DNA from: Streptomyces sp. CB02959
Lineage (GTDB): Bacteria; Actinomycetota; Actinomycetes; Streptomycetales; Streptomycetaceae
Reading direction: 5' to 3'
Length of the DNA stretch: 64,000 bases
NCBI RefSeq assembly: GCF_002803155.1
Contig: NZ_NNBP01000020.1
Span: forward strand, 196,016-260,015
Under the pieces are notes generated by a model. That model did not search any database. It worked only from the letters and a program-made list of their open reading frames with translations, and was not told the origin of the DNA. Position 1 is the stretch's first letter. Every line of letters starts with the position of its first letter. Below are positions 1 through 8,405 of this stretch, one piece after another. The position numbers were made by a program, and so were the translations under genes.

Positions 1-60
1 CTGGAACTCGACTTCGCCCGCCGCTACCTGGAGACGGCACAGCCGACGGCGACCGAGTAG
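1..60 (+). CDS. 3' end of an unidentified coding sequence (partial)
   Basis: The first 60 bases read in one open frame as 19 residues ending in QPTATE and a TAG stop at 58-60. Codon use has the expected GC-rich third positions. The gene begins outside the window and the tail has no diagnostic motif, so its function cannot be named. It converges on the SURF1-like gene on the other strand. Confidence 0.5.
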   Translation: MELDFARRYLETAQPTATE

Positions 61-77
61 ACGCACAGCCGCAATTC

Positions 78-135
78 GGGGGAGGTGGGGGTGGGTGGGG
101 CGGGGGGAGGGGAGGGGAGGGGAGGGGAGGGGAGG
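78..135 (+). repeat. G-run tract with a GGGGA tandem repeat
   Basis: Between two convergent genes the plus strand carries many runs of three or more G. They end in about six tandem copies of a GGGGA pentamer (about 104-135). The minus strand is correspondingly C-rich. Such a tract could form G-quadruplexes or vary in length by slippage; that is inference from composition only. Confidence 0.7.
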
Positions 136-154
136 CCCCCAGGGGAACGACCCC

Positions 155-1051
155 CTACCTGCCCGCCGCCACTTCATCCCCGGCTGCGACTCCCCCGGCC
201 TCGCCCGCGGCCTCGGCTCCGGCCCCGCTCACGCTCCCGCCGGCCACCGCCCCGTCCGTCCCCTCGGGGAGGATGCCCAGGGCGGCGTCCTTGGCGGCTT
301 CCGCCTCGCGGCGGACCAGGCGGAACCACATGAAGAGCACGAAGCCCGCGAAGACGAACCATTCGCCGGTGTAGCCGAGGTTCTGGAACGCCTTCATGTC
401 CAGGCCGCTGCCCTCCGCGGCGGCCGGCGGCACGGCGTGCAGCGGGGCCTGCGGGTCGGTGAGCGTGATCCAGGCGTCGTAGATGCCGTACGGCACGATG
501 TTGACCAGCGACGCCGCGCTGATCATGCCGAGCTGTCCGCTGGGCAGGCCGCCGCCCGCCTGGACCCCGGACGTGCCCTCGTTCTCGGACGCCTGCAGCG
601 CTCCGGTGACCGTGACCTCCCCCTTGGGCGGTGCGGGCACCTTCGCCGTGTCGGCCATGGCGTTCGCGTCACCGGGGAGCCAGCCGCGTACGACCGGCAG
701 GGCCTTGCCGCTGTCCGTGCGCAGCAGGGTCAGGACGTAGAAGCCCTGCTGGTCACCGTGCTTGCCCCGCAGGGTGCGGCCCGGGACCAGAAGTTGGTGC
801 TCGGTGTCGTAGCGGCCGCGGGCGCTGGCCTGGCGACCCGAGGTGACCTGGTCGACCGGCAGCAGGCTCGCCAGCGGTCGGGGAGCGGCGGCCTTGGCGT
901 CGGCGGACCGGTTCTCCTGCTGCTGGTGTGAGGCGACCCGGGCGTCGAAGCGACTCAGCTGCCAGCTGCCCATGAAGATGCAGAAGGGGATCGCCAGTAC
1001 GGCGAAGACGTTGATTCCCCACCACCGCGGGGTCAGCAGGAACCGGTACAC
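155..1051 (-). CDS. SURF1 family cytochrome oxidase biogenesis protein
   Basis: A 298-residue membrane protein of the SURF1 family, which in other organisms assists haem insertion or assembly of cytochrome c oxidase. It has one transmembrane segment near the N-terminus (WWGINVFAVLAIPF, starting about residue 7) and a second near residue 220 (WFVFAGFVLFMWF), flanking an extracytoplasmic domain with the family-like FYVLTLLRT and VVRGWLPG stretches. The GTG at 1051 is chosen because it begins just before the first membrane segment. The frame stays open upstream but encodes an Arg/Gly-rich stretch with no family resemblance. The C-terminal tail is Ala/Gly-rich and low complexity. The gene may be monocistronic. 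Confidence 0.85.
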   Translation of the reverse strand: MYRFLLTPRWWGINVFAVLAIPFCIFMGSWQLSRFDARVASHQQQENRSADAKAAAPRPLASLLPVDQVTSGRQASARGRYDTEHQLLVPGRTLRGKHGDQQGFYVLTLLRTDSGKALPVVRGWLPGDANAMADTAKVPAPPKGEVTVTGALQASENEGTSGVQAGGGLPSGQLGMISAASLVNIVPYGIYDAWITLTDPQAPLHAVPPAAAEGSGLDMKAFQNLGYTGEWFVFAGFVLFMWFRLVRREAEAAKDAALGILPEGTDGAVAGGSVSGAGAEAAGEAGGVAAGDEVAAGR

Positions 1052-1316
1052 CCCACCAACGGTACGGGGCCCGTGCCGCACGGCCGCACCGCCCCCTCCC
1101 CACAACCGCCCCGCCCCCGCGACCTGGGCGGTTCCCGACGGGCACACCACCTGACGGCCGGACAACTCGACGGCCCGACGCCCCGGCGCAGCAGACAGTC
1201 CCCCCTCAGCGCAGGCCCACCCCGCACCGCGCCGGCTCCGCACCAGCTATAAGGCGCTGCACCACCCACGGCGCTGCACCGCCCAACGCATGGCGCCGGC
1301 TGCGGCGTTGCACCGG

Positions 1317-2576
1317 CTACGGCGCCGCCAGGGGTGCCGTGCGGTACACCGTGCCGGCGCACGCGTCCGCGATCTTGGCGTCGGCCGCGACGGGCTCGCC
1401 CGCCTCCGGCGTATGGGTGAGGAGCACCCCGCCGGCCGCCGCCCCGCCGTCCCCGGTGCCGTCTCCGCCACCGGCCTGGCCTTCGGTGCCGCTGCCGCCC
1501 CCGCTCGTCGTCGACGCGGCGGCCGGCGACTCCCCGGGCGCCTTGGACGGGTCGGGCGTCGGCGTCGGCCCCGGGCTGACGCATCCGGTCGGACCGCCGC
1601 CGGCCGCCGGGATCCAGGCGAACTTGACCTCGTACGCCTGCCCCGGCTTCAGCACCAACTGGTCGGGGGTGGTCGCCGGATCGGGCAGCCCGGTGGCGTC
1701 GTCACCCGAGGTGTGGTCGACCACATGGATCTTGTCCGGCTTGGTGGAGCCCTGCGGTGTGAGGTCCACGGTCCCGCCGCCCTGCACGGAACAAGCGGAA
1801 GCGGAAGTGTTCACCACGCGGAACGCGCCGTAGACGCGGCCCGACGAGTCGGCCGGGCCGACCGTGCCGGTCCCCTTGCCGAGCTGGTCGCGTCCGCAGA
1901 CGGGCGAGGTGACGTCCATGGTCGCGTCGGGGGCGGGTGTGCCGACGCCGGCGCCGGGGCCCGTGCCGGGCGTCTCGGTGCCCTTGCCCACGGTGCCCGG
2001 CGGGCGGTCCGCATCGGCCTTCCCCCCGCTCTGGCCGATCGGGCGGCTACTGGCGTGCTCGGTGCCTTCGCCGTGCGCGCCGCTGGTGTCGTGCTCGGCG
2101 CTCCGGCTGCTGGCGGCGTTGGCCGGGCGGTCATCGGGGGCGTCGCTGAAGTTCGCGACGTGGACCATCGCCGGGACCGCGGTGCCGCCGAGCAGCACCG
2201 CCGCGGCCGCGCCCACCAGGGCGTGCCGCCGTCGCTGCCGACGGGCCGGGACCGCCCGCCGCAACTGCTCCAGTGCCTCCGGCGCGGGCTCCAGGTCGGC
2301 GACGCTGGACTGCAGCAGCCGCCGCAGGTCGTCCTCGCTGCCGAATCCGGCACCGCCTTCGCCGAACCCACCACCGGAACCGAACCCGGCACCGTCCCCG
2401 GAACGGGAACCGGAACCGGAACCGGAACGAGAACCGGAACCACAGCCGGCCCCAGTACCGGCCCCGGCCCCGCCCCCGGAACAGCCCCGGGCGTCCCTGG
2501 TTTCCCGGGGCTCCCCCTCGCCCCAGTTGCCCTCGTCGTTCCCGGCGTTCCCCCGGCTGGATCCTGCCGCACTCAC
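1317..2576 (-). CDS. Membrane protein, probable anti-sigma partner of the upstream sigma factor
   Basis: A 419-residue protein with a Gly/Ser-rich low-complexity N-terminus (residues about 30-80, encoded by a CCGGAA-like hexamer repeat). A charged helical segment follows (EDDLRRLLQSSVADLEP), then an RRQRRRH stretch, one transmembrane helix at about 118-140 and a long extracytoplasmic region rich in Gly, Thr and Pro. Its GTG start overlaps the sigma factor stop by four bases (GTGA), so the two are translationally coupled. That arrangement and topology fit a membrane-bound modulator of the sigma factor. No classical zinc anti-sigma HxxxCxxC motif is visible, so the anti-sigma role is inferred from context. 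Confidence 0.75.
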   Translation of the reverse strand: MSAAGSSRGNAGNDEGNWGEGEPRETRDARGCSGGGAGAGTGAGCGSGSRSGSGSGSRSGDGAGFGSGGGFGEGGAGFGSEDDLRRLLQSSVADLEPAPEALEQLRRAVPARRQRRRHALVGAAAAVLLGGTAVPAMVHVANFSDAPDDRPANAASSRSAEHDTSGAHGEGTEHASSRPIGQSGGKADADRPPGTVGKGTETPGTGPGAGVGTPAPDATMDVTSPVCGRDQLGKGTGTVGPADSSGRVYGAFRVVNTSASACSVQGGGTVDLTPQGSTKPDKIHVVDHTSGDDATGLPDPATTPDQLVLKPGQAYEVKFAWIPAAGGGPTGCVSPGPTPTPDPSKAPGESPAAASTTSGGGSGTEGQAGGGDGTGDGGAAAGGVLLTHTPEAGEPVAADAKIADACAGTVYRTAPLAAP

Positions 2577-3148
2577 GCCGGAGCCTCCATGGCGACACGG
2601 AGCGCCGCGATCCCCCGCGAGCCGTACGCCTTGACCGAGCCGAGCGATATCCCCAGCGTCTCCGCGACCTGAGCTTCCGTCATGTCGGCGAAGTAGCGGA
2701 GCACCAGCACCTCGCGCTGACGGCGCTGCAACCCGCGCATCGCCTTGATCAACTCGTCCCGCTCCAGCAGGTCGTACGCGCCCTCCTCGGCACTCGCCAT
2801 GTCGGGCATCGGCTTGGAGAGCAGCTTCAGCCCGAGGATCCGGCGGCGCAGCGCGGAACGCGAAAGGTTGACGACCGTCTGCCGCAGGTAGGCCAGGGTC
2901 TTCTCGGGGTCGCGCACCCGGCCGCGGGCGGAGTGCACGCGGATGAAAGCTTCCTGCACGACGTCCTCGCAGGAGGCGGTGTCGTCGAGCAGCAGCGCCG
3001 CCAGGCCGAGGAGTGAGCGGTAGTGCGCGCGATAGGTCTCGGTGAGGTGGTCGACTGTGGTGCCGGCTGCCATCGCGTCGTCAGTGTCCCCACGCTGCGT
3101 CGAGAGCTGCGCGGGGCGCGCGGTGGACCAGGGGGCGATCACCGGCAT
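2573..3148 (-). CDS. SigE-family (ECF-like) RNA polymerase sigma factor
   Basis: A 191-residue group 4 sigma factor. Region 2 is recognisable by YRAHYRSLLGLAALLLDD and CEDVVQEAFIRVH. Region 4 has a helix-turn-helix (MTEAQVAETLGISLGSVKAYGSRGIAAL) preceded by QRRQREVLVLRYF. It should direct RNA polymerase to a specific regulon; the target genes are unknown. The start at 3148 (MPVIAPW) is tentative; a shorter start at 3073 (MAAGTTV) is also possible, and neither has a strong ribosome binding site. It is coupled to the downstream membrane protein. Confidence 0.85.
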   Translation of the reverse strand: MPVIAPWSTARPAQLSTQRGDTDDAMAAGTTVDHLTETYRAHYRSLLGLAALLLDDTASCEDVVQEAFIRVHSARGRVRDPEKTLAYLRQTVVNLSRSALRRRILGLKLLSKPMPDMASAEEGAYDLLERDELIKAMRGLQRRQREVLVLRYFADMTEAQVAETLGISLGSVKAYGSRGIAALRVAMEAPA

Positions 3149-3759
3149 GCCCCCGGGAACCCGTGGGCGCTGCGGGCGCACTGCCGCGCCTGCCGCTCCC
3201 GCCGGGACGATGGTGAATCCGAGTACCTCTGCCACGCCTGTTGGACACGCTTCCCCCCAAAAGGGTTGTACGCACAAGGCACCGCTAGCGGCGATGCGTC
3301 AAATGCCCTCATGCGCACCAGCTCTTCCCAAACGCCCCGATTGCCCTGATACGACCGCCCTGACGCCATCGCCCCGCCACCCCAGGGCTCCGGAAGCGGA
3401 CCGCGAACACCGCGGTCCACCCCGGTGGGTGACTCCAAAAGACGCCACCCGCCGGCCGCCGGTTGCAGCATCACGGGAAGCGAATGATCGAACAGAACAT
3501 CAGCCCAGATCAAGTGGCCCGAACCGGCACTCCGCACACGAAATCTTCACACGCCCCACAAAGTATGTCGCAGGCGGCCGACCCACCGCAGCCACTCCCG
3601 CCAACTACCGCGCCCACCACCGAAGAGCGACGAATAGCGACACAGAACCGAGGCGCGGAACCGAGGCGCGGAACCGACATGCAAAACAGCGGCACGCCCC
3701 CAAGCCGCCACCCAAGCCATAAAACCGACAACCACCGGCCCGCGGCCCGCGGCCCGCCC
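3149..3759. other. Non-coding gap between sigma factor and asd
   Basis: About 610 bases with no convincing gene. It must hold the promoter of the sigma factor (reading left) and the end of the asd transcript. A 13-bp direct repeat (AACCGAGGCGCGG, near 3646-3673) and a CCCGCGG triplicate near 3740 are visible. The frames here lack recognisable protein motifs. Confidence 0.5.
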
Positions 3760-4875
3760 CTACCCCCGCAGCTCCCCCGCCACCAACTCACCGATCTGCG
3801 CCGCGTTCAGTGCCGCCCCCTTGCGCAGGTTGTCCCCGCACACGAAGAGTTCCAGTGCGCGCGGATCGTCCAGCGACCGCCGCACCCGCCCCACCCAGGT
3901 GGGATCGGTCCCCACCACGTCCGACGGGGTCGGGTACTCGCCCTCCGCCGGGTCGTCGCACAGCACGACGCCGGGCGCGGCCGCGAGGATCTCGTGCGCA
4001 CCGGCGACCGTGACCTCGTTCTCGAAGCGCGCGTGCACGGCCATCGAGTGCGCGGTGAGCACCGGCACCTGCACGCAGGTCGCGGTGACCGGCAGTTCGG
4101 GCAGCCCCAGGACCTTCCGGGACGCGTCGCGGATCGTCAGCTCCTCCGAGGACCAGCCGTCCTCCTGGAGCGATCCGGCCCACGGCACGACGTTGAGGGC
4201 GAGCGGCGCCGGGAACGGCCCGAGGGTGTCGCCGACCGCCCGCCGCACATCGCCCGGCGCGGCGCCCAGTTCGGTACCGGACACCGCGGCGAGCTGCGCC
4301 CGCAGCGTGTCGGTGCCGGCCTGTCCGGCTGCCGACGCGGCCTGGTACGAGGAGACGATCAGCTCGCTCAGCCCGTACTCGGCGTGCAGCGCGCCGAGTA
4401 CGACGATCATCGACAGGGTGGCGCAGTTCGGGTTGGCGATGATGCCGCGCGGACGGATCCGTGCCGCGCACCCGTTGACCTCGGGGACGACCATCGGCAC
4501 GTCCGGATCCCCCCGGAACGCGCCCGAATTGTCCACCACGACCGTGCCCTTGGACACCGCGACCGGCGCCCACTGCGCGGCGACGGCGTCCGGCAGGTCG
4601 AACACCGCGACGTCGATGCCGTCGAAGGCGTCCTCGCTCAACCCGACGACCTCGACCTCTTCGCCCCGCACGGTCAGCTTGCGGCCGGCCGAGCGGGGTG
4701 AGGCGATCAGCCGGATCTCACCCCAGATGTCGGCCCGCTCGGAGAGGATTCCGAGCAGGACGCGGCCGACGGCACCGGTGGCACCGACGACCGCGAGGTG
4801 CGGCCTGGCAGCCGGGCGGGCCCCCGCCCCCGCCGAATCGGCGAGGGACGGGCGGCCTGCCTCGGCCGGAATCAT
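3760..4875 (-). CDS. asd: Aspartate-semialdehyde dehydrogenase
   Basis: Reduces aspartyl-4-phosphate to aspartate-4-semialdehyde with NADPH, the second step from aspartate to lysine/diaminopimelate, threonine and methionine. The 371 residues contain the N-terminal nucleotide-binding motif VVGATGAVGRVLL (about residues 29-41), the catalytic cysteine in IANPNCATLSM, and the substrate-binding region with SYQAASAAG. The first ~25 residues form an extra Ala-rich extension. The ATG overlaps the stop of aspartokinase by four bases (ATGA), so the two pathway enzymes are translated together. Confidence 0.95.
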   Translation of the reverse strand: MIPAEAGRPSLADSAGAGARPAARPHLAVVGATGAVGRVLLGILSERADIWGEIRLIASPRSAGRKLTVRGEEVEVVGLSEDAFDGIDVAVFDLPDAVAAQWAPVAVSKGTVVVDNSGAFRGDPDVPMVVPEVNGCAARIRPRGIIANPNCATLSMIVVLGALHAEYGLSELIVSSYQAASAAGQAGTDTLRAQLAAVSGTELGAAPGDVRRAVGDTLGPFPAPLALNVVPWAGSLQEDGWSSEELTIRDASRKVLGLPELPVTATCVQVPVLTAHSMAVHARFENEVTVAGAHEILAAAPGVVLCDDPAEGEYPTPSDVVGTDPTWVGRVRRSLDDPRALELFVCGDNLRKGAALNAAQIGELVAGELRG

Positions 4876-6143
4876 CGCCCGGTGCCGCCGTAGACGACTG
4901 CTTCGTCGGTCTCGCTGTCGAGGCCGAAGGCGCTGTGCACCGCCTGGACGGCCTCGTTGACGTCATCGGCACGGGTGACGACCGAGATGCGGATCTCGGA
5001 GGTCGAGATGAGCTCGATGTTCACGCCCGCGTTCGACAGCGCCTCGAAGAACGTCGCGGTCACGCCGGGGTTGGTCTTCATTCCGGCGCCGACCAGCGAG
5101 ATCTTGGCGATCTGGTCGTCGTAGCGGAGCGAGTCGAAACCGACCGCGGCCCGGGTCTTCTCCAGTGCCGCGACGGCCTTGCGGCCCTCGGCCTTCGGCA
5201 GCGTGAAGGAGATGTCCGTCAGCCCGGTGGAGGCCGCCGACACGTTCTGGACGACCATGTCGATGTTGACCTCGGAGTCGGCGATGGCACGGAAGATCCG
5301 CGCGGCCTCACCCGGCTTGTCCGGGACCCCGACGACCGTGACCTTCGCCTCGGAGGTGTCGTGCGCGACGCCCGAGATGATTGCCTGCTCCATCGGCCTG
5401 TCCCCTTGCGGTTCGTTGCTGACCCACGTGCCCTTCAGCCCCGAGAAGGAGGAACGGACGTGGATCGGGATGTTGTAACGGCGTGCGTACTCGACGCAGC
5501 GGTGCAGCAGCACCTTGGAGCCGGAGCTGGCCAGCTCCAGCATGTCCTCGAAGGAGATCCACTCGATCTTCCGGGCCTTCTTCACGACCCGCGGGTCGGC
5601 GGTGAAGACACCGTCCACATCGGTGTAGATCTCACAGACGTCGGCGTTCAGCGCGGCGGCGAGGGCCACCGCGGTGGTGTCCGAACCGCCGCGTCCCAGC
5701 GTCGTGATGTCCTTCTTGTCCTGGGACACGCCCTGGAATCCGGCGACGATGGCGATGTTGCCCTCGTCGAGGGACGCCTTGATGCGGCCGGGCGTGACGT
5801 CGATGATCCGTGCTTTGTTGTGCACGGAGTCGGTGATCACACCGGCCTGGCTGCCCGTGAAGGACTGCGCCTCATGGCCGAGGTTTTTGATCGCCATCGC
5901 CAGCAGGGCCATGGAGATCCGCTCTCCGGCGGTCAGCAGCATGTCGAACTCGCGCCCCGACGGGATCGGGGACACTTCCTGCGCGAGATCGATCAGCTCG
6001 TCCGTCGTGTCGCCCATCGCCGAGACCACCACGACAACCTGGTTGCCGTTCTTCTTGGCCTCAACGATTCGCTTGGCGACGCGCTTGATGCCCTCGGCAT
6101 CCGCAACGGATGAGCCGCCGTACTTCTGCACGACAAGGCCCAC
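4872..6143 (-). CDS. lysC: Aspartate kinase
   Basis: Phosphorylates aspartate, the first committed step of the aspartate-family amino acids and of diaminopimelate for the cell wall. The 423-residue protein has the N-terminal kinase motif VQKYGGSSVAD, the GRGGSDTTAVALAAAL nucleotide/substrate region, and two C-terminal ACT domains (TVVGVPDKPGEAARIF and ISLVGAGMKTNPGV) typical of lysine/threonine feedback control. The GTG start at 6143 is chosen because GAGGAG lies seven bases upstream; a TTG five codons earlier lacks this. In related enzymes a separate beta subunit starts inside the gene near the first ACT domain (here near MEQAII), which could also happen here. Often called ask in Streptomyces. 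Confidence 0.96.
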   Translation of the reverse strand: MGLVVQKYGGSSVADAEGIKRVAKRIVEAKKNGNQVVVVVSAMGDTTDELIDLAQEVSPIPSGREFDMLLTAGERISMALLAMAIKNLGHEAQSFTGSQAGVITDSVHNKARIIDVTPGRIKASLDEGNIAIVAGFQGVSQDKKDITTLGRGGSDTTAVALAAALNADVCEIYTDVDGVFTADPRVVKKARKIEWISFEDMLELASSGSKVLLHRCVEYARRYNIPIHVRSSFSGLKGTWVSNEPQGDRPMEQAIISGVAHDTSEAKVTVVGVPDKPGEAARIFRAIADSEVNIDMVVQNVSAASTGLTDISFTLPKAEGRKAVAALEKTRAAVGFDSLRYDDQIAKISLVGAGMKTNPGVTATFFEALSNAGVNIELISTSEIRISVVTRADDVNEAVQAVHSAFGLDSETDEAVVYGGTGR

Positions 6144-6495
6144 GTGCGCTCCTCGCAACTGTCTCTGCGGGAGGGGGTCCCTCCCGGACCCCCTGACATG
6201 GGGGTACTGCGGTCGGCTCAGTCTAACGAGCGGGCGGAATCCGCCCCGCTACTACCACATCGTGAGACGCAAAACCCACGGCTTTGATCAACTCACCCAC
6301 CGTGAAAACGCCCGTGAAGACGCCCGATGAGCACGTCGAACGCGGTCCGCGGACGTCGTGTCCCTCGCCGGTTCCAGCGCGGTGCTCCATCGCACCGGCC
6401 CGGCGTGCACCTTCCCGCTCCACACCCGGGCACACGGAACGTAACCCAGCTCACACCGCGCACACCGTTCGGGCGGGCGGCGGCACGGGCGGCGG
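6144..6495. other. Upstream region of the lysC-asd operon
   Basis: About 350 bases without a gene. It separates lysC from the stop of the DUF5063 gene, which reads in the same direction, so it should hold the lysC promoter and the end of the recR-side transcript. I see GC-rich imperfect inverted repeats near 6228-6250 but no riboswitch or operator that I can name. Confidence 0.45.
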
Positions 6496-7158
6496 TCACA
6501 CGCCCCGCAGCCCCAGCGGACCGGCGATCTCCGCCGCCATGACCTTGCCGGCCTCCTCGGCGAGCCGGTCCTCGTCCCCGGCGGCGTCGGCGTCGGTGTC
6601 CAGCCCGTCCAGCGCGTCCAGCGGCTGGTCGAGGCGTACGTGGGCGACCAGCGACTGGAGCGCCCGGAGGGCGGCCGAGGCGGTCGGGCCCCAGTTGGAG
6701 AGGTAGGAGAACTGCCACCACCACAGGGCCTCGGTGATCCGGCCCGCCCGGTAGTGCGCCAGTCCGTGCCGCAGGTCGGTGATGATGTCGGCGAGGTCGT
6801 CGGAGATCCTGCAGGCCACCGGCTCGCTGCGCGGCACGTACGGGTCGAAGACCTCGGAGTACACGTCCACCGGGTCGAGCAGCAGCGCGAACCGCTCGCG
6901 CAGTTCGTCCACGTCCACCTCCGGACCGGTGTCCGGTTCGTACCGCTCGTCGGGAACGATGTCCTCGTGGGCGCCCAGCCGGCCGCCCGTGAGCAGCAGC
7001 TGGGAGATCTCCAGCAGCAGGAAGGGCACCGCGCTGTCCGGCTCGTCGCCCTTGGCGACCTCGGTCACCGCGACGATGAAGCTCTCGATCGAGTCGGAGA
7101 TCGAAACGGCGAAGTCGTCCGGGTTCTGTGTCGTGTCGTGCAGCGTGGCGTCAGACAT
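6496..7158 (-). CDS. DUF5063 domain-containing protein
   Basis: A 220-residue soluble, acidic protein of the actinobacterial DUF5063 family, of unknown function. The centre contains the conserved DLADIITDLRHGLAHYRAG and EALWWWQFSYLSNWGPTA segments. The start at 7158 (MSDATLHD) has GGGAGGAG eight bases upstream and overlaps the last eight bases of recR, so it is expressed in the recR operon. Its constant position beside recR in Streptomyces suggests a housekeeping role, but none can be assigned from sequence. Confidence 0.85.
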   Translation of the reverse strand: MSDATLHDTTQNPDDFAVSISDSIESFIVAVTEVAKGDEPDSAVPFLLLEISQLLLTGGRLGAHEDIVPDERYEPDTGPEVDVDELRERFALLLDPVDVYSEVFDPYVPRSEPVACRISDDLADIITDLRHGLAHYRAGRITEALWWWQFSYLSNWGPTASAALRALQSLVAHVRLDQPLDALDGLDTDADAAGDEDRLAEEAGKVMAAEIAGPLGLRGV

Positions 7159-7750
7159 CAAGAAGTCTCCTCCCTTCGAAGGCCCGCCCGAGCGTGACCT
7201 CGTCGGCATACTCCAGATCGCCTCCGACTGGCAGCCCACTGGCCAGTCGCGTCACTGTGAGGCCCATCGGCTTGATCATGCGGGCCAGGTACGTGGCCGT
7301 GGCCTCGCCCTCCAGATTCGGGTCGGTGGCCAGGATCAGCTCGGTGACCGAACCGTCCGCGAGCCTGGCCAGCAGTTCCCGTATCCGCAGGTCGTCGGGG
7401 CCGACGCCCTCGATCGGGCTGATCGCCCCGCCGAGGACGTGGTAGCGGCCGCGGAACTCCCTCGTCCGCTCGATCGCCACGACGTCCTTGGGCTCCTCCA
7501 CGACGCAGATGACCGCCGGATCGCGCCGCGGGTCCAGGCAGACCCGGCACTGCTCCTCCTGCGCGACATTGCCGCACACGCTGCAGAACCGTACCTTCGC
7601 CTTGACCTCCATCAGCGCGTTCGCGAGCCGGCGGACATCGGTCGGCTCGGCCTGAAGGATGTGGAAGGCGATCCGCTGCGCGCTCTTGGGACCGACGCCG
7701 GGCAGCCTGCCCAACTCGTCGATCAGGTCCTGGACCACGCCTTCATACAC
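7151..7750 (-). CDS. recR: Recombination protein RecR
   Basis: A 199-residue DNA-binding protein that with RecO loads RecA at single-stranded gaps. It shows the N-terminal helix-hairpin-helix (LGRLPGVGPKSAQRIAFHIL), a four-cysteine zinc finger (CSVC ... CRVC, about residues 56-71), and a Toprim domain with VVEEPKDVVAIE and ATDPNLEGEATA. The length is typical. It lies 51 bases downstream of the YbaB-like gene and overlaps the next gene, forming a conserved dnaX-ybaB-recR cluster. Confidence 0.97.
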   Translation of the reverse strand: MYEGVVQDLIDELGRLPGVGPKSAQRIAFHILQAEPTDVRRLANALMEVKAKVRFCSVCGNVAQEEQCRVCLDPRRDPAVICVVEEPKDVVAIERTREFRGRYHVLGGAISPIEGVGPDDLRIRELLARLADGSVTELILATDPNLEGEATATYLARMIKPMGLTVTRLASGLPVGGDLEYADEVTLGRAFEGRRLLDV

Positions 7751-7801
7751 GGAACGTCTTCTCTCTCTTCTGCCGTGCTGCGTACGCTAGTTGGCTACTC
7801 C

Positions 7802-8155
7802 TCAGAAGGGGAGACCGGGGATGCCACCGCCGCCGCCCAGCGCCTGGGCGAGCGGACCGAGCTTCTGCTGCTGGATCTTCTGCGCGGTGGCGTTGGCGTC
7901 GCGGACCGCCGCGAGGACGAGGTCGGCGAGGGTCTCGGCGGTCTCCTCCGCGGAGTCGGTGTCGACCGCCTTCGGGTCGATCACCAGCCCCTTGAGCTCA
8001 CCGGAGCCGGTCACCGTCGCCTTGACCAGGCCACCCCCCGCGGAACCCTCCACGGGCGTCTCGGCCAGCTCCTGTTGGGCGGCCGCGAGATCCTGCTGCA
8101 TCTTCTGGGCCTGCTGGAGCAGCTGCTGCATATTGGGCTGACCACCGGGGATCAC
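7802..8155 (-). CDS. YbaB/EbfC family nucleoid-associated protein
   Basis: A 117-residue nucleoid-associated protein. The family binds DNA as a dimer and is nearly always encoded between dnaX and recR, as here. The N-terminus is helical and Gln-rich (NMQQLLQQAQKMQQDLAAAQ), followed by the family core GLVKATVTGSGELKGLVIDP and a Gly-rich tail ending in GGIPGLPF. The GTG at 8155 is chosen because GGAG lies about eight bases upstream. Confidence 0.93.
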   Translation of the reverse strand: MIPGGQPNMQQLLQQAQKMQQDLAAAQQELAETPVEGSAGGGLVKATVTGSGELKGLVIDPKAVDTDSAEETAETLADLVLAAVRDANATAQKIQQQKLGPLAQALGGGGGIPGLPF

Positions 8156-8405
8156 GACATGACTCCTGCCGTACGACAACGATTGGTGCGGTAGCCCGAG
8201 CCTACGTGTTTCCCGCGCCCGGCGCCCTACGCCGTAGGGAGGAGCACTGGTGTACCCCGTACGCCCCTGGGACGGGCCGGCGGCCGCCCTCCCGCCCCGT
8301 GCGCGGAGCGCGGAGCGCAGTCGGGCCGTGACGTTCCGCCGCCGGGGCCGCGTCCGGCACCGCCGACGCACCGGCGCCGCACCCCGGTTCATGCGTCGCC
8401 GCGCG

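Noticed and set aside
4698..6113. A 471-codon plus-strand frame
   Set aside because: Complement of aspartokinase, which has all catalytic and ACT motifs on the minus strand.
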